In this document: in pieces, positions 44,222-53,883 of the stretch | Position numbering within the stretch: the stretch's first letter is position 1 | Layout of the letters: every line of letters starts with the position of its first letter | Assembly (NCBI RefSeq): GCF_013343235.1 | Contig: NZ_CP040094.1 | Location: 256,501-320,500, forward strand | Length of the DNA: 64,000 bases | DNA from: Nostoc sp. TCL240-02 | GTDB taxonomy: Bacteria > Cyanobacteriota > Cyanobacteriia > Cyanobacteriales > Nostocaceae | Direction: 5' to 3' | The notes under the pieces: model-generated | The model's input: only the letters and a program-made list of their open reading frames with translations | What the model was told of the DNA's origin: nothing | Databases searched by the model: none | Position numbers and translations under genes: made by a program

Positions 44222-45061
44222 TTATAAATTATCGACTTGTGCTTCTATGACAGACTGAATAGATGTTGAAACTTGTGAGAGAAAGTTGTATCCAGTTAGA
44301 GATTCTAATGAGTCAACGCTAACCCGGTAGTTTCTCCAATTCGCTGTTCGTACCCCTTGGGCGTTGGGAATATTGACAGCAATGACTCTCGTGCTGGTTG
44401 TCACACCAGCAAGACCTGAACCAGGAGTATTCAATACAACAATAATTTTCCAGGTTCTGTTAGGGACTTGAACCCGCCCATTAGCTATTGTATAGAACGT
44501 TCCGTTAGAACCAGTACCACCCATCCCATATCCACCAGATATGATGTACAGTTCTTTACCTTGTCCTACTAAAGTTCTGGCATAATCCTCTAAGTTTGCC
44601 CAAATTCCCTGATTGTTATCTGGGGCTTGAGCAATCATATTACTCATCAAAAAGGTAGCAGAATTATTAGTAACACTACTAGTCCTGTCAGCACTAGGTG
44701 TCATGTGACCGCGATCAAACCCACTTCCACTAAAATCGGTAGATTGAACTTGATAACACCCAGAAGGAAGTGTTGTATCAGCCCGAAAAGTATCTTGCCT
44801 TGGTGTGCTACCTAACCAACTACTATTTAACTGCCAAGACACCCAATTTGGTCTACCTATTGAGCAGTTGTAACCAATTACATATTGTGGTTTTACCAAC
44901 AAGTAGTTATTTTGGCTAGAAGTTCCAGCATTACTGGGGTTGCCAAGAGTTATGTGAACACTTACTGATGACTGGGCTGGTACAATCTGTGCTAACCCAA
45001 TTATGAATAAAACCACCGTCACAAATGGCAGTAGAAACTTGAAAATTTTGATTTTTTTCAC
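44222..45061 (-). CDS. nucA: Secreted DNA/RNA non-specific endonuclease NucA
   Basis: 279 aa. Signal peptide KIFKFLLPFVTVVLFIIGLAQIVPAQS. The beta-beta-alpha metal motif is GFDRGHMTPSADR with the general-base His, and the metal-binding Asn/Glu helix is QGIWANLEDYARTL. FLMSNMIAQAPDNNQ links them, as in the NucA/Serratia nuclease family. It degrades nucleic acid outside the cytoplasm; NuiA encoded opposite would neutralise any that stays inside. Confidence 0.95.
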   Translation of the reverse strand: MKKIKIFKFLLPFVTVVLFIIGLAQIVPAQSSVSVHITLGNPSNAGTSSQNNYLLVKPQYVIGYNCSIGRPNWVSWQLNSSWLGSTPRQDTFRADTTLPSGCYQVQSTDFSGSGFDRGHMTPSADRTSSVTNNSATFLMSNMIAQAPDNNQGIWANLEDYARTLVGQGKELYIISGGYGMGGTGSNGTFYTIANGRVQVPNRTWKIIVVLNTPGSGLAGVTTSTRVIAVNIPNAQGVRTANWRNYRVSVDSLESLTGYNFLSQVSTSIQSVIEAQVDNL

Positions 45062-45378
45062 GTTTTTGTACTTTTGATTACCAAAACAGTGTCCAAGTTC
45101 TTGGTTTCAATATCAAGTATTCAGTGATACAAAAAAATTTTTTTAATGGTAAATATGTAGTGACACAATAGGCTAAAATCTTTATTCGATAAGAGTTTAC
45201 AATCAAAAAACCCACTTTTGTGATGAGTGATGGCTTAAAATTTTGCATCTCTTAATTAGCAATGCCAATCTTTTTTCTTAAATAAAATTTGATTCACACG
45301 ATAAATTAGGGCGATGCCTGCGGTGGAAAGCTACGCACTGGATCGCCTCAATATCTAATTTTATGGTTGCAACGGTGG
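45062..45378. other. Intergenic region between nucA and the DUF6174 gene
   Basis: AT-rich; no gene, hairpin of note or convincing promoter was identified. Confidence 0.5.
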
Positions 45379-45876
45379 CTATTTAATTTCCTGAAAATTC
45401 TCAATTGTGAGATATATTTCTTCATCAGCTATCTGACTGTTGTAATCTATCTCAATTTTGGTTGGATAGCCGAGTTTAGGGCTGTAACTCACATTTAGGC
45501 TGTAAGCTTGACGATTAATAGCATCTTGAATCACATTAAACAGCTTAGGAATTGTTTTGTAGTTTTGAAAAAATTCTGGATTAACTGCTTGACCTGTAGC
45601 TACAGAAGTGATGGAAGTTGTTTGACCATTACGGACTTCAATAACTACTGGCCCTCTAGCGTCGGATATACAAAAGCATCCATTACTAAATGTATAGCGA
45701 TAGTTGGAAATATTTTGCTGATTCCACAAATAGCGATTAAATTTTAATCGCCTTAAATCCAAGTTATTATTTTTTGTTGGCGATTGTGCTATCTCTATGG
45801 GAGATTTTGACATTACTGGTAGGTTAAGGCTGAAAGATAGCAATAATCCGGCACTGATAATTATAGGTAAACGCAT
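45379..45876 (-). CDS. Secreted DUF6174-like protein
   Basis: 165 aa with signal peptide (RLPIIISAGLLLSFSLNLPVMS). The mature part has the NRYLWNQQNISNYRYTFSNGCFC segment, VVIEVRNGQT and LNVSYSPKLGYPTKIEIDYN. These match small periplasmic proteins of the DUF6174 type; the two close cysteines (CFC) are noteworthy. Function unknown. Confidence 0.75.
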   Translation of the reverse strand: MRLPIIISAGLLLSFSLNLPVMSKSPIEIAQSPTKNNNLDLRRLKFNRYLWNQQNISNYRYTFSNGCFCISDARGPVVIEVRNGQTTSITSVATGQAVNPEFFQNYKTIPKLFNVIQDAINRQAYSLNVSYSPKLGYPTKIEIDYNSQIADEEIYLTIENFQEIK

Positions 45877-46142
45877 ATCAATTCACTTAATTTCAAAAGT
45901 GCTATATACATTAATTCATGTACTTGTTTAAATACACTTTATCTTTTGATTAAAATCCATCAGTGGTTAGCCAAGATCAAATAACAACAAAACAAGTTTA
46001 TTCTTCCCACAGCGATCGCTTACAATCGCATTTATCGCTTGTAAATTAGTTTTACGGAAATCGGTGCGATCGCAGATGTGCGAAAATCTTTTCTCTATGC
46101 TGTAAAATCTTTACTGTAAAAAACAGATTTTTTGTCTCAAGC

Positions 46143-46328
46143 ATGAATGAATCACAAAGTTGGTATATTGTCAAACATTCTACTGGTAATTGCGAAATCG
46201 TCCCCAGCGACAAAGTTGGCGACGATAATTTAGAGATTATAGAGCAGTGGGGGCCTTTTAGTTCGGAAGGAGAAGCGATCGCTCGGCGTGTCGGACTTAT
46301 TAGAGCTGGAAAGTGCCAACCAGTTTAA
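46143..46328 (+). CDS. Small conserved hypothetical protein, 61 aa
   Basis: ATG 46143: NESQSWYIVKHSTGNCEIVP, then a QWGPFSSEGEAIARRVGLIR segment. No membrane segment. The WxxV...GPF..EAIARR pattern is what I would expect of a small conserved cyanobacterial protein, possibly SH3-like; the name is not known to me. A hairpin follows. Confidence 0.65.
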   Translation: MNESQSWYIVKHSTGNCEIVPSDKVGDDNLEIIEQWGPFSSEGEAIARRVGLIRAGKCQPV

Positions 46329-46386
46329 GTTAGGAGTTAGAAATGATAGTTTTTATTCATAAATCTTTACTACTTACTCCTAACTT
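46327..46386. terminator. Bidirectional hairpin between the 61-aa gene and ctp
   Basis: AAGTTAGGAGT (46327-46337) pairs exactly with ACTCCTAACTT (46376-46386) across 38 bases, between convergent genes. Confidence 0.5.
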
Positions 46387-46399
46387 AATTCTTAACTCT

Positions 46400-47683
46400 T
46401 CATTTTTCTGCTGTGGCTGTGCCCTTAGCAGCAATTTTTTTACCTATCACTTCCACTGCTTTAGCGAATTGTGGATCTTGTAGGGTAGCGAGTTTATCGC
46501 GTTCATGGAGCCATAATTCCTGCATCTGCTCTTTGGTTAATTCTACCTTCACATCTGGATTAATACCTTTGTGATTAATATCTGTACCATTAGGGGTATA
46601 GTAATGAGCAATTGTTACCGCCAATCCTGAGCCATCTTCTAAGGGGCGTACCGATTGCACTAGTCCCTTACCAAAGGTTTGAGTACCAACCAAAGTAGCA
46701 CGGTTGTTGTCCTTCAAAGCCCCTGAAAGGATTTCACTGGCACTAGCTGAACCTTTATCTACCAGCACTACCAAAGGTTTATCCGTCAAGGCGCGTCCGT
46801 TTGCCTCTTCTTTTTCTGCCTCTCCTTGGCGTTCAACGGTGGAGACAATCTTACCTTTATTTATCCACATCCTGGCAATGTCTACACTGGAGAATAGTAA
46901 GCCACCTGGATTGCCACGTAAATCGAGGATGTATCCAGCTACCTTCTTGCTTTCTAAATCCTTGATAGCTGTTTGCATTTCTTTACCAGCATTAGCGCTG
47001 AACTGGTTCAGGCGAATGTAGCCAAGATTACCTGCTGGAGTTTGCTTTTGAGAATATTTAACTGGATGAATTTCAATTCGCGCCCGTTTGATGTCAAATT
47101 GTTTTGTCTGACCGTCGCGCTGAATCGTTAGGCTAACTTGCGTTCCTGCTTCACCTCGAATCAGGGATACTGCTTGATTAGTATCCATCCCATTGGTGCT
47201 TTTGTTGTCGATTTTGAGGATGACATCTTTTGCCAAAACACCAGCTTTAAATGCTGGTGTATCTTCGATTGGCGCAATTACAACCAGTTGCTTAGTTTTT
47301 TCATCTTGACTGATAGTGATCCCAATCCCGATCAATTCTCCAGAGGTATCCACTTGCATATTCTTGAATTCCTCTGGGTTCATAAACCGGGTGTATGGAT
47401 CATCCAGCTTTTTGAGCATTTCCCGAATGGACTTATACGCTTCTTGGGGATTACTGTAGGACTTGCTTAAGTACTCCTTACGAACAGCCTGCCAATCTAC
47501 CTGATTGAAAGTACCATCTACATATTGGCGCTGAACAATTTGCCAAACTTCATCTACTAATTCTTTGGGACTTGCTTTAAATAAAGCCTGACCTCGCGAG
47601 TGAATGCCAAGGCTAGTAACTGCGATCGTGGAGAGTGTCACCGCCGTAGCACCCAAAACAAGCCTACTTTTTGTAATCACCAT
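46400..47683 (-). CDS. Carboxyl-terminal processing protease (Ctp, S41 family)
   Basis: 427 aa from ATG 47683 (VITKSRLVLGATAVTLS, an export signal); a longer start at 47728 would spoil the signal. PDZ domain about residues 105-190 (GIGITI, VIAPIEDTPAFKAGVLAKDVI). S41 core: GYIRLNQFSANAG, YILDLRGNPGG, catalytic Ser in DKGSASASEILSGAL and Lys in TFGKGLVQ. CtpA in cyanobacteria trims the D1 C-terminus in the lumen; which of CtpA/B/C this is cannot be told without an alignment. Confidence 0.9.
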   Translation of the reverse strand: MVITKSRLVLGATAVTLSTIAVTSLGIHSRGQALFKASPKELVDEVWQIVQRQYVDGTFNQVDWQAVRKEYLSKSYSNPQEAYKSIREMLKKLDDPYTRFMNPEEFKNMQVDTSGELIGIGITISQDEKTKQLVVIAPIEDTPAFKAGVLAKDVILKIDNKSTNGMDTNQAVSLIRGEAGTQVSLTIQRDGQTKQFDIKRARIEIHPVKYSQKQTPAGNLGYIRLNQFSANAGKEMQTAIKDLESKKVAGYILDLRGNPGGLLFSSVDIARMWINKGKIVSTVERQGEAEKEEANGRALTDKPLVVLVDKGSASASEILSGALKDNNRATLVGTQTFGKGLVQSVRPLEDGSGLAVTIAHYYTPNGTDINHKGINPDVKVELTKEQMQELWLHERDKLATLQDPQFAKAVEVIGKKIAAKGTATAEK

Positions 47684-47832
47684 AATGACAGCTGCGTCAG
47701 AGGGAAAATATATAGTCAGTATGCTCAATCTAACACAGGCTTCTACTGTACAGACCGAGTATGTATTCTTAATTTAAACAAAATACTTGACAATCCGGCG
47801 ACCTTGGTCGGTATCAATACAAAAGTTTTAAG

Positions 47833-47882
47833 ATTGGGAATTGGGGATTGGGGATTGGGAATTGGGAATTGGGAATTGGGCA
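47833..47882. repeat. Heptamer tandem repeat (GGGAATT/GGGGATT)
   Basis: Seven-base units GGGAATT and GGGGATT repeat about seven times. Such short tandem repeats are typical of heterocystous cyanobacterial intergenic DNA. A pyrimidine-rich repeat (CTCCCTGCTCCCTGCCCCC) follows near 47950. Confidence 0.85.
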
Positions 47883-47989
47883 TGAAGAAGAGACAAAGGA
47901 AACAAGGTAGAGTGTGGAAACGGAGAGACTTGTTTAATAATTCCCCCTTATCTCCCTGCTCCCTGCCCCCTTGCCCCTCTCTGCTCCCC

Positions 47990-49216
47990 TTAAGGTTCTA
48001 CCCAGCGTTCATCTACCTTAATGAGGTTAATTAATTCCTCTACACCTTTGTCTTCTGGGACTTTTTTAATTTCTTCTCGACCACGATATAAGGAAATGTA
48101 ACCAGGCGTTTTGCCAACATAACCATAGTCGGCATCTGCCATTTCGCCGGGCCCATTGACAATGCAACCCATAACTGCTATGTCTAACCCAGTCAGGTGT
48201 TTAGTGGCTTCCCGGACTTTGTGTAACACTTCTTCTAGATTAAACAAAGTACGCCCACAAGAAGGACAAGCGACGTATTCCACCATCGTTTTTCGCAATC
48301 CCAAAGCTTGGAGAATGCTGTAACAGACGGGAATCTCTTTTTCTGGTGCTTCTGTGAGTGAGACGCGAATTGTATCGCCTATGCCATCAGCAAGTAAGGT
48401 AGCAATACCAGCCGTAGATTTAATTCGCCCATATTCGCCATCACCAGCTTCGGTAACGCCTAAATGTAGCGGATAATCCATACCCAGCTCATCCATACGC
48501 TTGGCGATCAGGCGATAGGCGGCTAGCATCACAGGTACTCGTGAAGCTTTCATGGAAATTACCAAATTACGGAAATCCAAGGATTCACAGATGCGAATGA
48601 ATTCTATGGCAGATTCCACCATTCCTTCTGGGGTGTCACCGTAGGTAAATAGCATCCTCTCGGCGAGGGAACCGTGATTTACCCCAATTCGCATTGATTT
48701 ACCTTGATCTCGCAAAGAAACTACTAGAGGTTCTAGAGTTTCGCGGATTTTATCGCCAATTTCGTCAAATTCGGATTGAGTATACTCGGTTCGATTGACG
48801 TTGGGCTTTTCAAAGACATACAACCCCGGATTAATCCGCACTTTTTCTATGTGCTTGGAGACTTCCAGGGCGATTTTTAGCCCATTATGATGGACATCAG
48901 CCACAACTGGCACGTCTTGGTAAGTTTTTATTAATTTTTGTTTAATTTCTGCTAAAGCTTTAGCATGAGCCATACTCGGCACTGTAACACGGACAATTTC
49001 GCAGCCGATTTCGTGCAGACGACGAATACCAGCTACGGAACCATCAATATCAAGGGTGTCTTCGTTAATCATTGACTGCACTACAACGGGGTAGCCACCG
49101 CCAATGGTGACATTTCCTACCTTTACGGGACGGGTTTTACGCCGCTTGATAGTTGTATCAAAGATAGGTTGACTTGATGCAGTATTTGAAGTATCTACTA
49201 TGGGCAGAGTTTGCAT
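47990..49216 (-). CDS. ispG: 4-hydroxy-3-methylbut-2-enyl diphosphate synthase IspG
   Basis: 408 aa, the bacterial length. N-terminal TIM barrel: [49 protein letters not shown]. The C-terminal [4Fe-4S] ligands are in [11 protein letters not shown] and [11 protein letters not shown], including the conserved Glu. It makes HMBPP in the MEP pathway, feeding carotenoid (compare crtH), phytol and quinone synthesis. The downstream ctp gene is separated by 306 bp of repeat DNA, so it is unlikely to be co-transcribed. Confidence 0.97.
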   Translation of the reverse strand: MQTLPIVDTSNTASSQPIFDTTIKRRKTRPVKVGNVTIGGGYPVVVQSMINEDTLDIDGSVAGIRRLHEIGCEIVRVTVPSMAHAKALAEIKQKLIKTYQDVPVVADVHHNGLKIALEVSKHIEKVRINPGLYVFEKPNVNRTEYTQSEFDEIGDKIRETLEPLVVSLRDQGKSMRIGVNHGSLAERMLFTYGDTPEGMVESAIEFIRICESLDFRNLVISMKASRVPVMLAAYRLIAKRMDELGMDYPLHLGVTEAGDGEYGRIKSTAGIATLLADGIGDTIRVSLTEAPEKEIPVCYSILQALGLRKTMVEYVACPSCGRTLFNLEEVLHKVREATKHLTGLDIAVMGCIVNGPGEMADADYGYVGKTPGYISLYRGREEIKKVPEDKGVEELINLIKVDERWVEP

Positions 49217-49441
49217 AACCTGATCGGGTAAATTTGCAGTAGCTAAAAATATCAGATTTGATAAATCTCTGTTTCCCAGATTGCCACAGCTAGTGGCTCT
49301 TTTGGACGATTATGTAGAAAAAAGTGGAGAATGAGCTACGTAAAGAATTAAAAACTCTTTTAACTAAGTAGCGTTAGTGAGATTTTGGCTAGCTGCGATA
49401 AATTGGTAGTCGCGATCGCTTAAAATTTTTCTCTGGGTCAT

Positions 49442-50413
49442 TTACGGCTTACCGAAGCGATCGCGATCGTGCAGTTCGTCAAAATCGATGATTGGCCCCT
49501 TGGGTACAATTCGATTTGGATTAATCTCGGTCATACTCATGTAATAGCCGCGTTTAGTATAGTCTAGATTGCACGTTGCTTTGAATGGCTGACGCTGATA
49601 CAGATCCTTTAGATAATTCCAGAGGTTCGGATAGTCGAGAATTCGCCGCAAGTTGCACTTAAAGTGACCGTGATACACTGAGTCGAAGCGATACAGCGTC
49701 ACAAACATACAAATATCGGCTTCAGTAAGTTGAACGCCACATAAATAGTGCTGCTTGCTCAGAATGGTTTCCCAATGATCTAAACTCTCAAAGAGTTCAG
49801 TTACCGCCTTTTCGTAGGCTGCTTGTGAAGTCGCAAAACCAGAGCGATATACACCAGCATTGATTGACATATAAATTGCATCGATCGTTTCATCAATCTT
49901 CTGTTGTAGGTCGCGTGGGTATAAGTCTACTTTCTGTGTCGCTAATTCCTCAAACTCTACGTCAAACATCCGCATAATTTCACGAGATTCATTGTTGACG
50001 ATAGTTTGAGTTTGTCGATCCCACAACACTGGAACAGTGACTCGCCCTGTATATTTAGGAGCAGCTTTCAGATAAATCTCTGACAAATATTGAGCATGAC
50101 TCACCGAGTCAGGTATAACCTCTAGCGGTGCAGAAAAGCTCCAGCCCAAATCGCTTAGAATCAGATCGGCAATAGAGACTGAGATGGCATCATTTAACCC
50201 TTTGAGTTCTCGCATAATTAAGGTGCGATGCGCCCACGGACACGCTAAGGAAACGTAGAGGTGATAGCGTCCGGTTTCTGCCTTAAAACTACTAGAACCA
50301 TCGGCGGTAACGCGATCGCGAAAGGTTGTTGGCATCTCATGGAACTCACCGCTTTGATTCTGCTCATTCTCATCGGTTATCCATTTACCTCCGACCATCA
50401 TTCTTGATGCCAT
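49442..50413 (-). CDS. Xi-class glutathione transferase / glutathionyl-hydroquinone reductase
   Basis: 323 aa. The catalytic motif YVSLACPWAHRTLI (Cys of CPWAH) and the family's RTLIMRELKGL are present. VPVLWDRQTQTIVNNESREIMRM is the glutathione-binding loop, and YLCGVQLTEADICMFVTLYRFDSVYHGHFKCN is in the C-terminal helical domain (positions about 225-260). It matches ECM4/YqjG-type enzymes that deglutathionylate hydroquinones. Monocistronic. Confidence 0.92.
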   Translation of the reverse strand: MASRMMVGGKWITDENEQNQSGEFHEMPTTFRDRVTADGSSSFKAETGRYHLYVSLACPWAHRTLIMRELKGLNDAISVSIADLILSDLGWSFSAPLEVIPDSVSHAQYLSEIYLKAAPKYTGRVTVPVLWDRQTQTIVNNESREIMRMFDVEFEELATQKVDLYPRDLQQKIDETIDAIYMSINAGVYRSGFATSQAAYEKAVTELFESLDHWETILSKQHYLCGVQLTEADICMFVTLYRFDSVYHGHFKCNLRRILDYPNLWNYLKDLYQRQPFKATCNLDYTKRGYYMSMTEINPNRIVPKGPIIDFDELHDRDRFGKP

Positions 50414-50695
50414 AATTCTCTCCTAAGCGTGATGGTGTAATTCTGCCTTTGCTAGTTTAGTTAACTCAATAAAAGCGCTATCCAAATAGTAATGCAAGTC
50501 ATTTTGCTAAATGATAGCGATTTTTTACAGATGCAGCAGTTTACAAATAAGTGAGGTAGAAAATGCAGAACTCACGCATCAGAAAGAGTTTATGCTCCCT
50601 GCACCCTGCCCAAATAATAATTACTACCTGAGATAAAACTGGCGTTAGCTATTTGGGAAGACTAAAGATGAAAGCCTTCAAGATTTAGTAGCAGC

Positions 50696-50943
50696 ATGGT
50701 TAGTATTCTTGGATACCACGTAACTGAAGAAATCTCCAATGGTTCGAGAACCCTAGTTTATCGAGAGTATCGAGAAACTGACTTTTCCCTCAAAGATGAT
50801 TTTGGTTTTGAACCGAGACGATATGTCGGATATTTACAAGAGTTTTTAGCGATCGCTCGAAAAATTATAGTGGTTCGATCCAATGCAACTCTTCTCCAGG
50901 GCAAAGTACGGAATTTGAGATATTAATTCCAGTTCAACAGTAA
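50696..50943 (+). pseudogene. Collapsed serine/threonine-histidine multidomain kinase relic
   Basis: ATG 50696 starts VSILGYHVTEEISNGSRTLV YREYRETD, the glycine-loop start of cyanobacterial Ser/Thr-kinase-AAA-GAF-histidine kinase giants. This then turns into unrelated sequence (FGFEPRRYVGYLQEFLAIA). In another frame the end reads GSIQCNSSPGQSTEFEILIP VQQ and TAA at 50943, a histidine-kinase C-terminus. Only about 30 N-terminal and about 25 C-terminal codons remain of a gene normally several kb long. The next gene, a PAS kinase, begins 17 bp later. Confidence 0.7.
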
Positions 50944-50959
50944 GCAGGAGAAACAATTC

Positions 50960-53176
50960 ATGCATAACACAGAATTCGAGCAAGAAATACTTTTTCTTCG
51001 TCAGCAAAACGCTCAGTTAGAGCAACAACTGGCAAAATCCACTACAGAATTAAGTGCAGAAATCGCCCAATTAGAACAGAAACTTAGAGAATCAAAACAA
51101 CTATTAGAAAGTAATTGTCAAGCAGAACTAACCTTCAAGGCTTCTCAAGCAGAATTACTAGCATTATTTAACGCCATACCAGATGTGATTCTCATGCTTA
51201 ATGCCGAAGGACGTTACCTCAAAATTGCTCCTAGCGGTGCGCCTTTACTATACCAACCGCCTGCGGAACTAATAGGTAAAACCATGCACGAGGTTTTACC
51301 TTCTGCTTTTGCAGACTCTTTTCTCAACTGCATTCAACAGGCACTAGAAACCAAGAAAACTTTCAAAATCGAATATAGCTTGCCCATTGGCGATCAAGAA
51401 GTTTGGTTTGAGGCGAGTATTGCGCCAATGAACGAGGACACTGTTGTTTGTGTAGCTAGGGATATTAGTAATGTCTACAACGAGCTTCGCTTACGCAAAG
51501 CAGCTGAGGCAACCTTAAGTCAACAAGAAGCTCAGTATCGCAGCATTTTTGAGACTGTGAATGATGGCATCAGTGTTGTTGATTTAGATACTGGTAAGAT
51601 TGTCACTGCCAATCCCGCTTTTTGTCAGATGCATGGCTATTCTCTAGCAGAATTTTTCCACTTAAGTCCTACAGATTTTGTTCATCCCGATTCTTTGCAG
51701 CAATTCGGGGAATTCATCAACACAATCAAGATGGGAGGTGAATTTCACACTCAGGCTGTAGATATTCGCAAAGATGGCACTTATTTTGATATAGAAGTTA
51801 TTGGCAAACTCTTTAACTACAATGGCAAACCCCATGCACTTTCGGTAGTGCGAGATATTAGCGATCGCAAACTTGCTGAACAAGAGCAAAGAAGACTGCT
51901 AACTATTTTAGAAGCCACAACTGATATTGTCGGTATGGCTGATGCAGATGGAAATAGTTGCTACCTAAACAAAGCAGGGCAGAAGATTTTACAAATTCCA
52001 GCCTCAGAAACTAACAAATTTCATATTAGCGAGGTTACAGGACTATCAATATTAGAAAAATTCCAGAATGAAATAATACCTACCGTAGCTCGAGAAGGGA
52101 TTTGGTCTGGAGAATCTATATTTCGCTGTCGCAATGGCGAAGAGTTTCCAGTTTCCCAAGTGATCATTGCCCACAAAAATGAACAAGGTGAAATAGAATT
52201 CTTCTCAACCATTGCCCGTGATATCCGCGATCGCCAACAAATCGAAGCCCAGCTTAGACAACACGCAGAAGATTTAGCCCAAACTCTTCAAGAACTCCAA
52301 CGTACCCAAGCACAAATGATTCAGGCTGAAAAAATGTCTAGTCTGGGTCAACTTGTGGCCGGAGTCGCCCATGAAATCAATAACCCTGTCAATTTTATCC
52401 ACGGTAATCTCAGCCATCTTGAAGAACATACCCAAGATTTATTACGGTTAATTAACTCATATCAAATCATTAACCCACCTGAATTTCAGAATGGTAATTG
52501 CTACTCTGGTGAAGCAAGCTACGCGTTAGCAGAGCAACTCAACCCACTGCTAACTTTATGCCAAGAAATTGACCTGGAATACATTCAGAAAGATTTACCA
52601 AAAATATTGAATTCAATGAAAGTGGGAACTCAACGCATCCGTCAGATTGTCCTGTCACTGCGTACTTTCTCGCGCATGGATGAAGCCGAGTTTAAAGCTG
52701 TAGATATTCACGAAGGCATAGACAGTACCTTAATGATTTTGCAACATCGCCTTAAGGAAAAACCAGAATTTCCCGAAATTAATGTAATCAAAAACTATGG
52801 CAGCTTACCTTTAGTAGAATGCTACGCTGGACAACTGAATCAGGTGTTTATGAATATTTTTGCAAATGCTATTGATGCCTTAGAACAAAAAACAGACAAT
52901 GAAGTTTCTCTACCCCAAATTACCATTCATAGCACGTTAATAGATTCTCATTGGGTCAAAATTGCGATTGCCGACAATGGTTTAGGGATGCCAGAAGGAG
53001 TTGAAAAGCAGGTTTTTAATCCATTTTTTACCACCAAGCCTGTGGGTAAGGGAACAGGTATGGGAATGTCTATTAGTTATCAAATTATTACCGAAAAACA
53101 TGGTGGCAAATTGGAGTGTTACTCCAAACCAGGTCAAGGAACAGAGTTTGTAATTAAAATTCCAATTCGGCATTAG
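50960..53176 (+). CDS. PAS-domain sensor histidine kinase
   Basis: 738 aa from ATG 50960 with AGGAG upstream. N-terminal coiled coil (about 1-55), three PAS units (about 60-175 LFNAIPDVILMLNAEGRYLK; 190-310 IFETVNDGISVVDLDTGKIV; 315-430 ILEATTDIVGMADADGNS), a short coiled coil, HisKA with LVAGVAHEINNPVNFIHGNL (His about 470), and HATPase with MNIFANAIDAL, DNGLGMPEGV and GKGTGMGMSISYQI. Soluble. It is commonly found next to the giant Ser/Thr kinases whose relic lies just upstream. A dispersed repeat is inserted in the HisKA helix region. Confidence 0.93.
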   Translation: MHNTEFEQEILFLRQQNAQLEQQLAKSTTELSAEIAQLEQKLRESKQLLESNCQAELTFKASQAELLALFNAIPDVILMLNAEGRYLKIAPSGAPLLYQPPAELIGKTMHEVLPSAFADSFLNCIQQALETKKTFKIEYSLPIGDQEVWFEASIAPMNEDTVVCVARDISNVYNELRLRKAAEATLSQQEAQYRSIFETVNDGISVVDLDTGKIVTANPAFCQMHGYSLAEFFHLSPTDFVHPDSLQQFGEFINTIKMGGEFHTQAVDIRKDGTYFDIEVIGKLFNYNGKPHALSVVRDISDRKLAEQEQRRLLTILEATTDIVGMADADGNSCYLNKAGQKILQIPASETNKFHISEVTGLSILEKFQNEIIPTVAREGIWSGESIFRCRNGEEFPVSQVIIAHKNEQGEIEFFSTIARDIRDRQQIEAQLRQHAEDLAQTLQELQRTQAQMIQAEKMSSLGQLVAGVAHEINNPVNFIHGNLSHLEEHTQDLLRLINSYQIINPPEFQNGNCYSGEASYALAEQLNPLLTLCQEIDLEYIQKDLPKILNSMKVGTQRIRQIVLSLRTFSRMDEAEFKAVDIHEGIDSTLMILQHRLKEKPEFPEINVIKNYGSLPLVECYAGQLNQVFMNIFANAIDALEQKTDNEVSLPQITIHSTLIDSHWVKIAIADNGLGMPEGVEKQVFNPFFTTKPVGKGTGMGMSISYQIITEKHGGKLECYSKPGQGTEFVIKIPIRH
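52513..52540 (+). repeat. Dispersed repeat fragment inside the kinase gene
   Basis: GCTACGCGTTAGCAGAGC (52518-52535) matches the intergenic repeat on the minus strand at 20035-20052 at 17 of 18 bases. It encodes ASYALAEQL in-frame, in the loop between the two HisKA helices. Confidence 0.55.
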
Positions 53177-53356
53177 ATATTTCAGATGAGCTACGCTAGC
53201 AATATCTAATCATAAAACTTCAGCAAATTTTTAGTGCAGCGCAAGCGGGATAGGAAGGCAATAGGTAAGAAGCCTCTTTGAGCTATACGGAATTTTTTCA
53301 ACAATCAGATATGAGTTTTATATTAATAAATTTAGTTTTTAATTTGGAGTGAATTA

Positions 53357-53467
53357 ATGAAAATGCGATCGCTATTGCTGAATAATCTATTTGAGCAATC
53401 AGAAAAAAGCAAAGTTGATCAACAATTTAACTCTGCTGGATGTACTACTTCAAAACCAATACAGTAG
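53357..53467 (+). CDS. Short ORF, 36 aa, possible peptide
   Basis: ATG 53357 with GGAG ten bases upstream. The sequence is KMRSLLLNNLFEQSEKSKVD, then QQFNSAGCTTSKPIQ, TAG. An amphipathic N-terminal helix with a small Ser/Thr/Cys-containing tail is a plan found among peptide precursors, and a peptide exporter lies 1.1 kb away. There is no double-glycine site, and no modification gene is next to it. It may equally be a chance frame. Confidence 0.3.
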   Translation: MKMRSLLLNNLFEQSEKSKVDQQFNSAGCTTSKPIQ

Positions 53468-53764
53468 TCAAATATATCTATTTTTTAATTCAATATGGTT
53501 CAGTTAAGGCTAAAAACCTTTGTGAAAGTAAATTTTTTAACTAACCACAGAGGCGCAGAGAACACAGAGAGAAGGAAGAAATGCTTAACTCACTTAACTT
53601 TTTTCCGTCTAATTGCCAAAACGAGAGCTAGATGGCAACTTGGGGGGATGCTTGAACTTTGGAAAAAAGCGATCGCACTGACGACGGTATTCAAGCGGAT
53701 GCGAACAGCGTCTCGTAGGGAAGATAGGAAAAATCGAAGCTGCTATAAAATGAAAACTCAGCCT

Positions 53765-53788
53765 AATAGTACCCTTGAGGGTACTATT
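53765..53788. other. Perfect 11-bp hairpin
   Basis: AATAGTACCCT, TG, AGGGTACTATT. It lies upstream of the secreted 151-aa protein; terminator or control element. Confidence 0.5.
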
Positions 53789-53883
53789 AAATACGTTTTT
53801 TGGTTGATATCGTAGCTTTTGAGTACAGCGATGGAGACAATATTTGCTCTAGCTGGCATTAAAAATTACAGGTTCAACAAAAA

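Larger units (their letters stand above)
53177..53883. other. Repeat-bearing intergenic region
   Basis: Contains the 36-codon ORF at 53357, the CCACAGAGGCGCAGAGAACA repeat type near 53542-53575, the fragment GCGTCTCGTAGGGAAG near 53708 (nostocalean repeat type), and the perfect 11-bp hairpin AATAGTACCCT/AGGGTACTATT at 53765-53788. The other short frames do not look like proteins. Confidence 0.5.
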
